Positions 13,993-27,700 of a stretch of DNA of 64,000 nt are shown here, piece by piece; position 1 is the first letter of the stretch; the number at the start of each line of letters is the position of its first letter. The stretch is from positions 10,290,001-10,354,000 of the forward strand of contig NC_088314.1 of assembly GCF_910592395.1 (NCBI RefSeq), given 5' to 3'. The notes beneath the pieces were generated by a model, which was given only the letters and a program-made list of their open reading frames with translations, had not been told where the DNA came from and searched no databases. Source of the DNA: Lineus longissimus (taxonomy: Eukaryota > Nemertea > Pilidiophora > Heteronemertea > Lineidae). Position numbers and translations under genes: made by a program.

Positions 13993-16900
13993 GTAAGCAT
14001 CTCTATCGTTTAGTTTCCTGCAAGTTTATCCATAAAATCTGGTCTGAATCCAGGAGAGAAAAACAGCTGTCAATAAGAGCATCCCCCAATAGTGTTTAAG
14101 GTTTTGGTGTAGATGATGTACATGCATGTACAGTTAATAAATTTTGTTTAATTCTTCACATTGCTAAACAATATAACACTTTCATTCTTATGTTCCTGCT
14201 ATAATTGCAGGGCAAATGCAAAAACCCAATCTGACCCTAAGTTATAATACATACAAAATGTGCGCAATTATATTTCAAATTTTCCTAGGTAAGTGGGGCG
14301 GAAGAAAAAAAATCCCAAAGAGAAAGAGATCAAATGATTGTAAAGATTCTCACTGATAACCAGGGCTTGGTTGAAGGAATGCTTGAGGACCAAGGTAATT
14401 GCTTTGATTACTGATATAGGGAGACTGATAACCAAGGCTTGGTTGAAGGAATCCTTGAGGACCAAGGTAAATGCCTTAATTACTGATATAGGGAGACTGA
14501 TAACCAGGGCTTGGTTAAGGAATGCTTGAGGACCAAGGTAAATGCTTTAATTACTGATATAGGGAGACTGATAACCAGGGCTTGGTTGAAGGAATGCTTG
14601 AGGACCAAGGTAAATGCTTTAATTTCTGATATAGGGAGACTGATAACCAGGGCTTGGTTGAAGGAATGCTTGAGGACCAAGGTAAATGCTTTAATTACTG
14701 ATATAGGGAGACTGATAACCAGGGCTTGGTTGAAGAAATGCTTGAGGACCAAGGTAAATGCTTTAATTACTGATATTGGGGGACTGATAACAGGGCTTAG
14801 TTGAAGGAATGCTTGAGGACCAAGGTAAATGCTTAAATTACTGATATAGGGAGAATGATAACCAGGGCTTGGTTGAAGGAATGCTTGAGGACCCAGGTAA
14901 ATGCTTTAATTACTGATATAGGGGGACTGATAATCAGGGCTTGGTTGAAGAAATGCTTGAGGACCAAGGTAAATGCTTTAATTACTGATATTGGGGGACT
15001 GATAACAGGGCTTAGTTGAAGGAATGCTTGAGGACCAAGGTAAATGCTTAAATTACTGATATAGGGGGATTGATAACCAGGGCTTGGTTGAAGGAATGCT
15101 TGAGGACCAAGGTAAATGCTTTAATTACTGATATAGGGAGACTGATAACCAGGGCTTGGTTGAAGGAATGCTTGAGGACCAAGGTAAATGCTTTAATTAC
15201 TGATATTGGGGGACTAATAACCAGGGCTTGGTTGAAGGGATGCTTGAGGACCAAGGTGAATGCTTTAATTACTGATATAGGGAGACAGATAACCAGGGCT
15301 TGGTTGACGGAATGCTTGAGGACCAAGGTAAATGCTTTAATTACTGATATAGGGAGACTGATAACCAGGGCTTGGTTGAAGGAATGCTTGAGGACCAAGG
15401 TAAATGCTTTAATTACTGATATAGGGAGACTGATAACCAGGGCTTGGTTGAAGGAATGCTTGAGGACCAAGGTAAATGCTTAAATTACTGATAAAGGGGG
15501 ACTGATAACCAGGGCTTGGTTGAAGGAATGCTTGAGGACCAAGGTAAATTCTTTAATTACTGATATTGGGGGACTGATAACCAGGGCTTGGTTGAAGGAA
15601 TGCTTGAGGACCAAGGTAAATGCTTAAATTACTGATATTGGGGGACTGATAACAGGGCTTAGTTGAAGGAATGCTTGAGGACCAAGGTAAATGCTTAAAT
15701 TACTGATATAGGGGGATTGATAACCAGGGCTTGGTTGAAGGAATGCTTGAGGACCAAGGTAAATTCTTTAGTTACTGATATAGGGAGACAGATAACCTGG
15801 CTTAGTTGAAGGAATGCTTGAGGACCAAGGTAAATGCTTAAATTACTGATATAGGGGGATTGATAACCAGGGCTTGGTTGAAGGAATGCTTGAGGACCAA
15901 GGTAAATTCGTTAGTTACTGATATAGGGAGACAGATAACCTGGCTTGGTTGAAGGAATGCTTGAGGACCAAGGTAAATTCGTTAGTTACTGATATAGGGA
16001 GACAGATAACCTGGCTTGGTTGAAGGAATGCTTGAGGACCAAGTTAAATTCTTTAGTTACTGATATAGGGAGACAGATAACCTGGCTTGGTTGAAGGAAT
16101 GCTTGAGGACCAGGTCGAATGCTTTAATTACTGATCTAGGGAGATAAATGAGATAATAGTACGATGCCGGGCTTAAAATCATGAGGTCATGGGTTTGTCT
16201 CTTGGATCGATTATGACTCTGTCATTGAGGTCTGTTCTCTTGCGAGAAGTAACCGGGTAGTGATACTAAGCTGGCAGGTACGGACATATGAATGACAAGT
16301 ATCATATGAGGCAAGGCTGATGTACATAGGAATGAGCTACTCACGCCACATTTTTCATCGACTCACGGCTCATTTTCACGTGTCACTCCTCATTTGTCAC
16401 GAGTGACTGCGGCGGTTTACATACAGATCACTTTGTGCTCGTTCATTTGTCACTTGGATTTTCTCGGCGACGCACATGGACTCAGAAGAAGAAGAGATGG
16501 CAGCCATGCTGCTCCTGATCGAGAATAGGAAACGAAAGCGGAGGCGACGGACGAGAACAATGTGGTACATAAAAGTGCTGCATTTTTTTATTGTTTCTCA
16601 TTTCCAATCGAAATTAGCTATTGTATTAATGTGTAAACTAATGAAAATGCCGAAAAGTAGCTATACTCACAGTTTCGAAGGCGATATCACTACAAATGCA
16701 CATGGACGTCCACTTTTTTGCCAGCTCATTTCACAAAGAATGAACATGTCCATTCATCGCTTCACTCGTGAAATGACATGAAATGACGTAAGACGACGAA
16801 TGCGGGCAAAACTTACAAAATTCACTTCAATGAGAAAAGGTCAATAGGTTTTCCAATGTCCATTCATCAGGTCACGAATGACAAGTGACAAATGAGTCGT

Positions 16901-18759
16901 GAGTCGATGAAACGTGAGGTCTATGTAACCTCAGCCCAACCGAACTGTGATACTCCAAAAGGCATTGAGCTTGAACAGGAATGTTCCGTCATTTAGCTAA
17001 AGATAATAATAATTGTCCAAGTTCAGTAGAGCGATTTGCCAAAGATTGAAAAGTATTCTATATGATTTCGGCATTGATTATTATCTTTACTTGTATTTTG
17101 TATTTATTGCATTGATTTCAGTTGTGGCCAAGGTCGATACGAAATTTTCCCACCAGGTAGCCATACTGCCATCAAGCCGTGTTAAACGTAAGAGGAAAAA
17201 ACGTGAAATCCGTGTTTTTGTTTCGAGTACATTCAGGGATTTTAGAGATGAGAGAGAAATACTCATTAAAAAGACATTCAGAGAGGTAAGAATAAGAAAA
17301 AGTTTTTTTGGAATCATTGAAAAACTATGAGAGAGGAGGGTTAGTTAATCTGGCCCCTTTTATTGCTCTCCCTCACTGTAGGTGATTTTTTAACCTCTTG
17401 AATCCCAGCGACCGACAGGTTGGTCTCAGTGATATTTTTATTCCCTTGAGCTGGGATGCTAGTTTATTGCTTGTTTTAGCGTGTTTGATGCAGTAGGGTC
17501 AGTTAGAGCATGCCTGGGTAGATGGCGCCTCGGTACTGGACTTTGGCAGTTGTATGCGGGCGCTATACATCGTGAAAGTCAGACCCAATTTCGCAACCAC
17601 ATGCCCATAAATATTTAACCAAGGCTCTTGGTCTTTGAGGCAGAGAAGATCACATCAACACCAGGCTGGAAAAAATCAGATGTTCTGGCGGGCCTCCTGT
17701 GAGTTGTGGAAGGAAATGACCTACAGCCACTGACAAAGCTCTACATGCTTGGCAGCCAAATTTGATAAGGTTCTCAGGCCTAAAGCAATTATTTCTAATC
17801 ATTTCCTATTCAGATAAATGCTCTCTGTGCAGATCGAGGTGTTTTCTTCACCTATGTCGACCTGAGATGGGGGATCACTAGTGAGCAGACAGACGATGGC
17901 AAAACCATAGCCATCTGTCTACAAGAGGTATGTTCTGCTTTCTAAAACACCTTGACAGCAAAGAAGCATGGTGTCATTGCCTCAAGCCTCAGTCGCATCA
18001 TTGGTGTCAGCAATCTTCTTATTAACATTTCGTAAATTATCAGTCAAATAATACCCAGAGGTCCAATACAGAGTGGCTCAATAAAAATCTTACACTTACA
18101 AAATGTTTAATATCTATTATAATTTTGGCATTTACCTCAAACATACATATGTACTTAAAGAGCTAGCTCTCTCGATTAATTTGACGCCAGCAGTTTCGAA
18201 ATCCTTCCATGGTTGACTGCGCAGGACAGATTTTATTGACACAGCTGTCATTGGTTTCAGTCAGTTTCAAGGAGAGAATTTGATGTAATTGAGCCCAGTT
18301 TTTCTCCTTTGTGTTGGAAGTCATTTGGGAAGGGTTTTTTGAAAATTTGCATGATTCAATATTCAATATGGCAATTAGGGCAGCCATCTTGAATTTTTTT
18401 TCCACCTTTTTTTAAAGAAGTAGTTTCCATTGATTTTGGTGAAAAGTTAATTTCATTTCATTGTGCAACAATGTCAAATTTATATTTCATAATGCCTCAC
18501 CAGCCTTGAAAAACAGTGAGGAAAATATTCTCCGAATGATGATGGCAATGTTGATTGAATCTTTTTCAAACATTGTCGTTGAGTCTGATATTCCCAAGTA
18601 ATCATTGAACATACACCACGGTGAATCGGTATTCTTCAGAAGCCACTCGGCATTCCACAGAGATGCATGGCATTGACTGGAGTTTTTAGCTCAGCTGACT
18701 AAGTCAGCCGAGCTTGTCAAATAAGTTGTTCAGTGGCGTCCGTCTGTCCATCCATCCAT

Positions 18760-18793
<34 letters not shown>

Positions 18794-21700
18794 GTTAAAC
18801 CCATGGTGCACATTTTGTAACCGTAAGACCTAGAGACTTCAATTTTGCATTTCTGGATACTTCTGGTCAAACTCTACTTTCAAAACAAAATTTGTCGCCA
18901 TTCAACCTACTTCCTGCGAGCGAGAGTGCATGAAGGAAACTGGCCTATATCGGCCTAGGAGCAGCAGAATTAGTCGAAATATGCTCTAATATTAAGATAA
19001 AATTCTTGAAAATCTATTTTATTGAGAAAAAGTTCAAAATTTTAACAGGAGAGGGCGCTACCTGCCTTTTAATTATTTCTGCCGATTCAAATTCCCGCCC
19101 GATGACGTCAGCCATCAATGAAGTCTCCTATTTGCCAGTTCTCAAAACATGGCAGCTACACAACAAAAGCAGCAGCTCCAGGAATAAATCACTGTTCACT
19201 TCAGCTTCGTAATCGATTGTACCCCCACTTTATTGTGTTTTGTGTGGTGTTCCATGTTGGTTTTAATTGAGAAGGTGCATTATAAGCGGCGTACGAAATA
19301 CCGAAGCGGAGACAAAATGGCGGCATGTTGTTTACGCTTGGAGCTCAATGACACTCGATCAAGTACCCAATTTTCTGCTTAGGTCTCATTAGGGAATTTT
19401 TTTTGTTATTCATGCGCGGCCAACCCCTAACCGTAGTTCCTAAAATCATTGATTTCTCGGTCCTTACAGTATGTCAGCGTTGATTTAGCAGTTGTTTTGG
19501 CAAAGACATGTTTTTTTGGAGTTTCTGAAACCTATAGCGCTACTCAATAGGCGACTAACAAGAAACTACGCATTTATACTGTTGTTGCCGACGTATGTGT
19601 ACACTGAACTTGGGATGTGCGTCGACCCCGTGTTGAAATGCCGTCCAGTGCCAGTTGGTGCGTTTTTCGCTGATTTGTGCAAAATTCAACATATCTCAAA
19701 AGTTCAATGGTTGACCCTCGATTTTTTTTTGATTTTTGTGTAGCGTAAGCAACTGTCTTTCATGGGAGAATGGTCTCTGTAAGAATTATTCAGGAAGAAA
19801 AGTATAATATTTGGGGTTTTTCGTGATTGTCCGGCCCAATAGGCAATATTGCCATTTGGGATGGTGAACATAGCTAGGAGCAAATGCGACGCTTATGATT
19901 TATTTAAAGAAATAAAATGCCCGATTTAACATCCTGCAGAATCAGGGGAATCGGGCGTTTCCAGTGATATACGACACAAATGGGTTGTCCTCATGCATTC
20001 ACTTTGGAAACGCATCTTAAAATAGATGTTACGCCCTGTTAATGGGGCACGTCATCATCGCGTACATTTGGGAAAAACTCCCTAACGAGACCTTAAGACG
20101 TAATGACGACATTTTCATTAGCTCAGAAACTATTAATTTCAACTTAACCACGTAGCTATGAATAATTTGAATAATTTCCAACAGAAATCTATATGAAATA
20201 TGCAATATTGGTGAACAGAGCGCCGTTTGAAACAACAGTGCGTCATCGTTTTCTTCAACGCATTTTCAGTATGCCCGAGGTGAAACTCGGCCCTTTTGGT
20301 CAAATTTGGTATCTCATGACAACGGAGGTGTCCTCTTAGAGAATCCAGTCCGAATTTTGCACATATTACAAAGAAATGCCTTGACTACCTGAAAATACAA
20401 TCTGTTCGGCATTCCCAAGGTCAGTTTTGCTTGCAGCGCGAATGCAAAAAGACCAGTTGCGCTTAAAGGGGTACCTGTTTTAAGTGCTGTTTCCGCCAAA
20501 TGTGAACACTGCGGTGGCACAAGGCATGAACTGCCTTGCCCAAGGACTAAACAAATATGCTTCTATATGCTATATGTTGAATATATGAATAGCTTGATTC
20601 TTTCCGGATAAGAATATGCATGTTTTGCAGTATGTGATTGACGCTGAACGTGATTATTTTGCACAATTGAGGCGTTCTATATATTTCGACGTATGGGATG
20701 CTAAGTATGACACAATTTGAGCAGATTGTCATAGTACATATGATATTTCTAGATGGTCGTTCCAGCCTTTCCTTTTGAGGAAACCAGTGTTGTCGGGTAT
20801 CAGGAGACTTGTAGGAGGCTGCAGTTTTATCAAACGTTAAAAAAAGGCTGTCAGGGTAATGTCAACCTTACCTTAAAAAGTAGTCTGGTAGGCGATATTA
20901 TCACCAGTTCGTTTCAGTGGTAGTGATAAGGTCTTTAGGGACTACTTTCAGAAATTAGTTCTTGAAAATTTGGCCACATTTCTGTGAAAACGATATCGGA
21001 AGTGCATGCTCTGTTCGTGATGATATCGCCGATGTATTTTGAAGTGGAGAATTCCCACAGTATGTGCAGTGAATCGGCATGATTCTGTTCGCCTATTAAG
21101 TTTTAGTTCTACGATTCCTTCATGAGTAAAAAGTAGACATTCTAAGCAATACAATAATGTCACTCCCATAAAAATTGATTGGAAATTGAGGGAGCTACGG
21201 CATTCTGTTCGGCAACTGGCAGCGCTGAAAAAATACATTGCATACTGTACAATACCAAATGGCACATTTTAAAAAGCGCTCATTGGACAACGTAGGGAAT
21301 CACCAGAAATGACGTCATCGCTGGTCTAAATAGAAAACTACGGTGGCGCAGTAGAGCACACGAAAAGGTTTAGCATTAACTTCGTCATGCAAGCTTCAGC
21401 AACAAAACGATTTCTCATGAATGATTTATTTGATCATCATCAGCTTGTTTCCCCTGATAGATAAAAAAAAGATTTACAATTTCCATCAAAGTTTTCTATT
21501 TTGTGTATAGTCACATGTTATTTAACTGGCAAACAGGCAAGGAGCCAAGCAGTTTTGAATATTCGCGGGAAATACTTCGTACTTGTAAACGAGGCTATGA
21601 CAATGAGTATCCTCATTCATGGCATAAACTTTATGTTTCGGTGAATATTTTCATACGATGATTTCACCCGAATTATGGTCAGGATTGAGGAACGAACAGT

Positions 21701-24700
21701 GGCATAATTATGTCAACCAAAAACATTGGTACCGTAGTGAACGCAAAAGGATATCAAATACCATGGAGCATGCCATTTTCATGCATAATGAACTAAACAC
21801 CGGGAAGATATTAATGATATTAACTCAGCTGAGCGCCAGGCCCTTGGGCCTCTTGTTATTTTTGTAGCAGATTTTTATTTCAACGAAATTGATTGGTTTT
21901 TGCCGTGAGAATCCACTATACCAGAAAGATATTATATATGAATTATGAAGTATAAATTGCGCTGGTCGTAAAGATTTTCACCCATGTTCTGATGAGAATC
22001 AAGCAATTTTTTTTATGTGGCCTAACCATGACAAAACACAGATCATCCGTCATTCCCATGGACAACACTCCATTTACAAATTGTCTTGTTTTTATCTAGT
22101 TCAGGTATATATTCCTATGTCTAAGGATGGATCAAAAAAGGATTTAACTTTTAAAAAGAAAATTTTTATTGTTGTCACAAGTACTTCATGCCTTGCTCAA
22201 TAGCTGATAAAATAAGCACAGCATCATTTTGGAGAATCTCAAATGTTTGCATTTGTTGGGTGTATTATCCCCCATTCTCCAGCATTCCGGAACGGGCCAA
22301 GAACATGTGCACACGTTCCTGAGTCTCGAATTGGTTAGCACTGTTGTCATAGCTACCCCACCGAAACCATGGGAAAACCCGGCCGGCAAGTTATTTTCTT
22401 CAACAAACAAGGCACGATAAAATCCATTTTTCCGCCTTCCGTCTCGTCGACTATGTTGAAAATTTAATTCGTGCAAGTACACATTTACATTCTTTAGTTG
22501 TAGAGCGGGTTAAAGCTGTTCAAGACATTGTTTTATTGTTGAAATTGCACAAAAATAACGTAAAAAGCAGACGAACTGTCCTTGTCCGCCATCTTTGTTC
22601 TTGGTTCGTTCCCGCTGCACCAGCAGACGAGCTGGTGGTGTGGGATTTGGGAACAGGAATGGTTCCCGAACACGTTCTTGCGTGTTCGACTCCTTCGAGA
22701 ACACTGTTCTTGGTTCGCGAACGGGGAGTCGAATACACCCGTTGATAATCCTTTTACCTTCAGCCTTCAGGCTGTTAGTACTCTACCCCCTCCGTTTTAA
22801 AATGTGCAAGCCATCCTTAATCTTTTCTTCAGATTGATAAATGCCGTCCATATTTCATCTGTATGATGGGAGATAGGTTTGGTTGGTGTCAGAAGCAGGG
22901 TGAGCCCGATCAGATGTTGGACAAGAGCTATACCTATGCCATCGAGAACCATAACAAGACGCTGGGTTGGATTGGGGATTATAGATATGACACGAGTGTG
23001 ACTCAGGTAAGTGTGATACTAATTCGTCATTGTGGCAAATTAGCAGTGATATCCAGCTACAAAATGGATGCACTTCGGTCCAGTAGGCTTCATCTGACTG
23101 CCGCCTCCCAGTGCATTCCTACATTCCTACTACATTCCTTGTACATTCATTGTACATTCCTTGTACATTCCTACTACATTCCTTGTACATTCCTACTACA
23201 TTCCTACTACATTCCTTGTACATTCCTACTACATTCCTACTACATTCCTTGTACATTCCTACTACATTCCTACTACATTCCTACTACATTCCTTGTACAT
23301 TCCTACTACATTCCTACTACATTCCTTGTACATTCCTACTACATTCCTACTACATTCCTTGTACATTCCTTGTACATTCCTACTACATTCCTACTACATT
23401 CCTTGTACATTCCTACTACATTCCTACTACATTCCTTGTACATTCCTACTACATTCCTACTACATTCCTTGTACATTCCTACTACATTCCTACTACATTC
23501 CTTGTACATTCCTACTACATTCCTACTACATTCCTTGTACATTCCTACTACATTCCTTGTACATTCCTACTACATTCCTACTACATTCCTTGTACATTCC
23601 TACTACATTCCTACTACATTCCTTACAGTATCCTTGTCTTCAAGAGAAAGCTGAAAACTTTCCTGTTCTCTAACTAGGCAGCAGTCTGTCAAAATAGCCA
23701 GCAGCTTATATTTTTTTGATTGGTTTCTCTGGTGTCTTTGATCACGTTTTTTGTGGATATAGGCACCTTAAATCCCAAATGATTGATTGATTGATTGATT
23801 GATTCCTCCTGCAATCATCAGTCAGTTGGGACAACACGGATATATCTGTCACTAACGGCGGCCCTCACGTCCCTCTGAATAGCGTTCTCCCATCGATCAT
23901 GCAGTGGTTAACTTCTCTCTTATTTCTTCTCCTTCCACCGATTAGTCCAGGAATAGCTTTTGGTTGTCTCATTGGTTCCATGTGACAGACATGCCCATAC
24001 TATATTAGCCACAGTTTCTTCAACAAGGGTGAGATCGGTATCTGTTGAATGCTCTCCCTGACTGTTACATTCCCAACCCGATGGAACCAGCATGTCCACA
24101 AGATCCCCAGGAGCCACAGGCTGTCAAGGCATCCTGTTCACCTTTCAACTTCAAGTGTGGTTGCCTCGCTCTGCACCATACTGTATTATGGTGGTTGCAT
24201 GGTTTTGTAAGGTTAATTGAATTAAATGATTTATTTACTTTTTCCAGCTTGAAATTTTACATGGAGCACTAAATAACCCTGAGGCCAGTAAAGGGCGTGT
24301 GTTCTTCTATCAGCGATACCCACCAAAGTCAGATGATATGTCGGAAAATGATTTTAAGGTATTGACATTTTTAAAAGATTTTTTGGTCACATTAATTTTG
24401 ATGAATCGAATGTATTACAAAGAAAATTCAGAGCTACTTTGATGTGGGGTTATTCAGCTCGCTTCATCTGTGGGCAGGACAAACAGCCACTACCATTTCC
24501 TCTATCATAATCTTATTTAAATTTGTTACATTAGTACAATGCAGAGGTGTTACACTGATAAAACACGATTGCTGTTGTCCGACATGGCATAGCCAGGATT
24601 CAAAGAGGGTCATTTTCCAAAAATGTAATTGATCATTTATAGGTCGATCATGAAGTTCAGTGTTTTGTTATGTTTGATATAGAGAGTTTTAATTTGGTGT

Positions 24701-27700
24701 GGTGGTGAATCTAAGTATGCATTATGATTACACCAAATTTCGGCCAGATCAGACTTCAGATATGGCCGTAATCACATTTTTTTCATGACAATTCTGCCTG
24801 TCACTGATGAATTATCATAAGACAATTTACAAAGAAACTTGTCAGGGGCTGAGGGGCATCTAATATTTAGTGATTGTGGCTTGCATTACCTTGAAAATGA
24901 CAATTATAACCCCATACTGTCCCTTTAAACCTCATGCTGACTCTATATGTAGTTGGTAAAATCTTTCTTCTCTCCATACCTGATAGGGATGGTGAGGTAA
25001 TTTTTTTAGCCTTGCTGTCAACTTTCCTTACAATGCATCAATGTTTCTATCTTGTTTCGATTTTCGTTGGGGACATAAAAACCCAGAAACCGGTGATCAA
25101 AATCACAAAATTGTTAAATATGCCATCTTAGATACATTTGATTGGAAAAATTTAATAACAGTAAATCTGATTTGCAGTTAATTATGCTCCTCATATATTT
25201 GACGAATACATGTAGAGTGGAACCTCCCTTAGCGGACACCTCTGTCATAAGGACAGCACTTGTCAGTCTCATGGGTGTCCTTAATAGAGAAATTCTACTG
25301 TATGTCCATCACTGAAATATTAACTTTTAACATCCATCTAAATTCACATAGTGCCATTTCCATTGCTTTTAAGGTGAAATCATCAGAGAGTGAGTGGCAC
25401 CATAGCAGGCAGTACTCGATGAGGGAGAAGGTCAAGGGATCTGGCTTCCCTGTCAAAGATTATGTTGATCCTGTCACTGTCTCTGCCCATATCAAAGAGG
25501 TAGGAATATTGTTATTGCAGTACCAAAGTTGAGAGAATTTACAGTATAAAGTTCTGTGTAATTAGTTTTGAATAAAAATATAAAACACAAAAAGATTTGA
25601 GGCCAACATAGTCTCCACTGTGACGAAATATTTGACCTCGTTACAAAGAGACCGTCACCATTGTATTTCTAATAGGTTTTCTATTTGACTCAAATCGCAC
25701 TCCATACTGTCATACTTGTTAGGATTCTAGATTTTGCTATGGTGCTTACGCAGGCTCTCACATTTGAAAAACCCAGGAGAGCAATACTCCCCAAGCATAG
25801 TTAAGGGGGACTGTTTAACTCTCCATAAATCACAGCCCAAGAGACAATTATGGAGAGCTGTCAGCGCTCTTGAAATACGTGTCTTGGCAGCGGTGTAATG
25901 TACCAGTCGACATCTCTTCTGACAGTGAGTCGGCCATCATGGCCGGCAAGACGAAAGGATAGCTGCATCCTCATTGGCTACGTAAATTGGAGATTCTCTA
26001 ATCAGCACTTGCGATACATTCCAAGCCACCAGATCGCTTCGCCCGGCAACTAAGCTTATGGAGCGCTCCTGGGCGCAATTTCGTGGGGGTGATGGGCCGC
26101 AGGCGCAATTGTGCCCCTCAAATGTGCCTGCTTACGTTACAGGTCTGTTAAAGGGTTGCGCCGTTCATAATTACTTGTGGTCCAGTTATAAAATAGAAAT
26201 CCACTAATACACAATGCTGTAGTGCAGTTATTATGAAAACGAATTTGTTTAAACTTGGTATTCATAGTATTTGTTATTTGTATATCAGTCTACACAACGG
26301 CAATGTTGAAATTTATACTTAATTGGACATTTTTAAATTCAATTACAAATTCAAAATTTTTGATGAACGGCATAGGCCTTTAAAGGCCGTTCGTTAAAAA
26401 TTTGAAATTTGTGATTGAACTTAAAAATTTCTAATTGCGTAAATATGCACTAAATATAAATTTTAGCATTGCTGTTGTGCGGGCAGATATAGGAATACCA
26501 GACATACGAAGTTTGAGCAAATTTGTATGCATAATAACTGTACTACGACATTGTGTATAACTGCATTTCTATTTTCCTGGATGACCAGTATAATAATGAA
26601 CGGTGTAGGGTAGAAGATATATTTCATGATTTATTTACAAGAAAACCACTAAGGGTTGGCTAATACTGCTCTTCGTATGTTCTGCCTTTAAAGAAACAAT
26701 ATAGGCAGCTGTGAGGCAGGTAAGATAAATTTACACAAAGTCGCCAATAGGGGTCTCTCACATCTCACAGTATGTCGAATCGATTGACGCTTGTATGAGG
26801 AATATATTTAGTGCTGAAAATGACATGACCCAGGGCCCTCACAGTGTATATTAGTCACCTGGAGATGGCCAATTTAGCTCGTCTGCTTTGCCTATAGTCC
26901 CCCTTTAATATTCTATTTATAGGATTTACAAAACTGCATTGAAGATGACTTCCCGGCCGGTACGCAGCTTACACGACTGCAGCAGGAGAAAGAATCCCAT
27001 GATGCATTTGCGGATGCCAGACGGCATGTGTACATTGGCAAAGAGGAGTATTTCACCAGCATTGATGCCCAGGTGGAGACATTCACCGGAGCACCTTTCG
27101 TTATCCTTGGAGAATCGGGTAAGTTAAATACAGAGTGAGTCAATGAAAACTGCACAATTTTTTAAAGCCCCATTGTTTTATGGTGTAGTAATAAATGCAA
27201 ATTCAAATTCAAATGAACTTTATTAGTCACCATATAAAAATGTATTTTACATAGGTAAACGACATATAAAGCATAATAATAGTAGAATGTACATACATGA
27301 TACAGGCAATACTAAGTTAAATATCAATGAATTAATAATTAAACTAGCTAAGTCAAATACATTTAAAAAACAAAGAACCAAATAACTTCTTGTGGTAATA
27401 GAATCAAAATATCCCCCATGTACTAGTTGGCAGCAACTCTTCCTTCTTCTCTTGGCACCAGTTGCACTTCTTTAGGTTTATGCATGTCTGCACTGAGTGA
27501 CAGTTAAAGGGCTCAGGTGAAATCTGACTTATGCCCACTGATCATCATCACTGTTTATGTCAACATACCAGGATCTGTTAAACTGCCGAAGGTCCATGGC
27601 GTGTAAATAATGCAAAAGATCAATACCATACACAGTGTTCTCCACAGGGTTTTCTCAAGGTAGGGTGATACCCTTGATTTTCATGACGTTTTACCAGTGT

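Larger units (their letters stand above)
18689..21858. repeat. Composite interspersed repeat in intron 8
   Basis: Begins TTTTAGCTCAGCTGACTAAG and ends CTCAGCTGAGCGCCAGGCCC TTGGGCCTC, tips like those of the GCTCACC-type repeats at 36073, 54110 and 61485. A CCATC tract follows the start. The element at 19379-20096 is inserted in it. The rest (20097-21821) shows no exon or coding domain. Confidence 0.5.

Noticed and set aside
15048-15483. Open frames of 137-140 codons on both strands in the 72-bp array
   Set aside because: A result of a 72-bp stop-free unit; the exon 6 frame itself is closed in the array.
13993-17121. Direct exon 5 to exon 7 joining
   Set aside because: Out of frame with an early stop; exon 6 restores the phase exactly, though in-frame later acceptors at 17133 or 17156 remain possible.
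18689-21858. Helitron
   Set aside because: Similar ends at several loci, but no TC start, CTRR end or rolling-circle protein.
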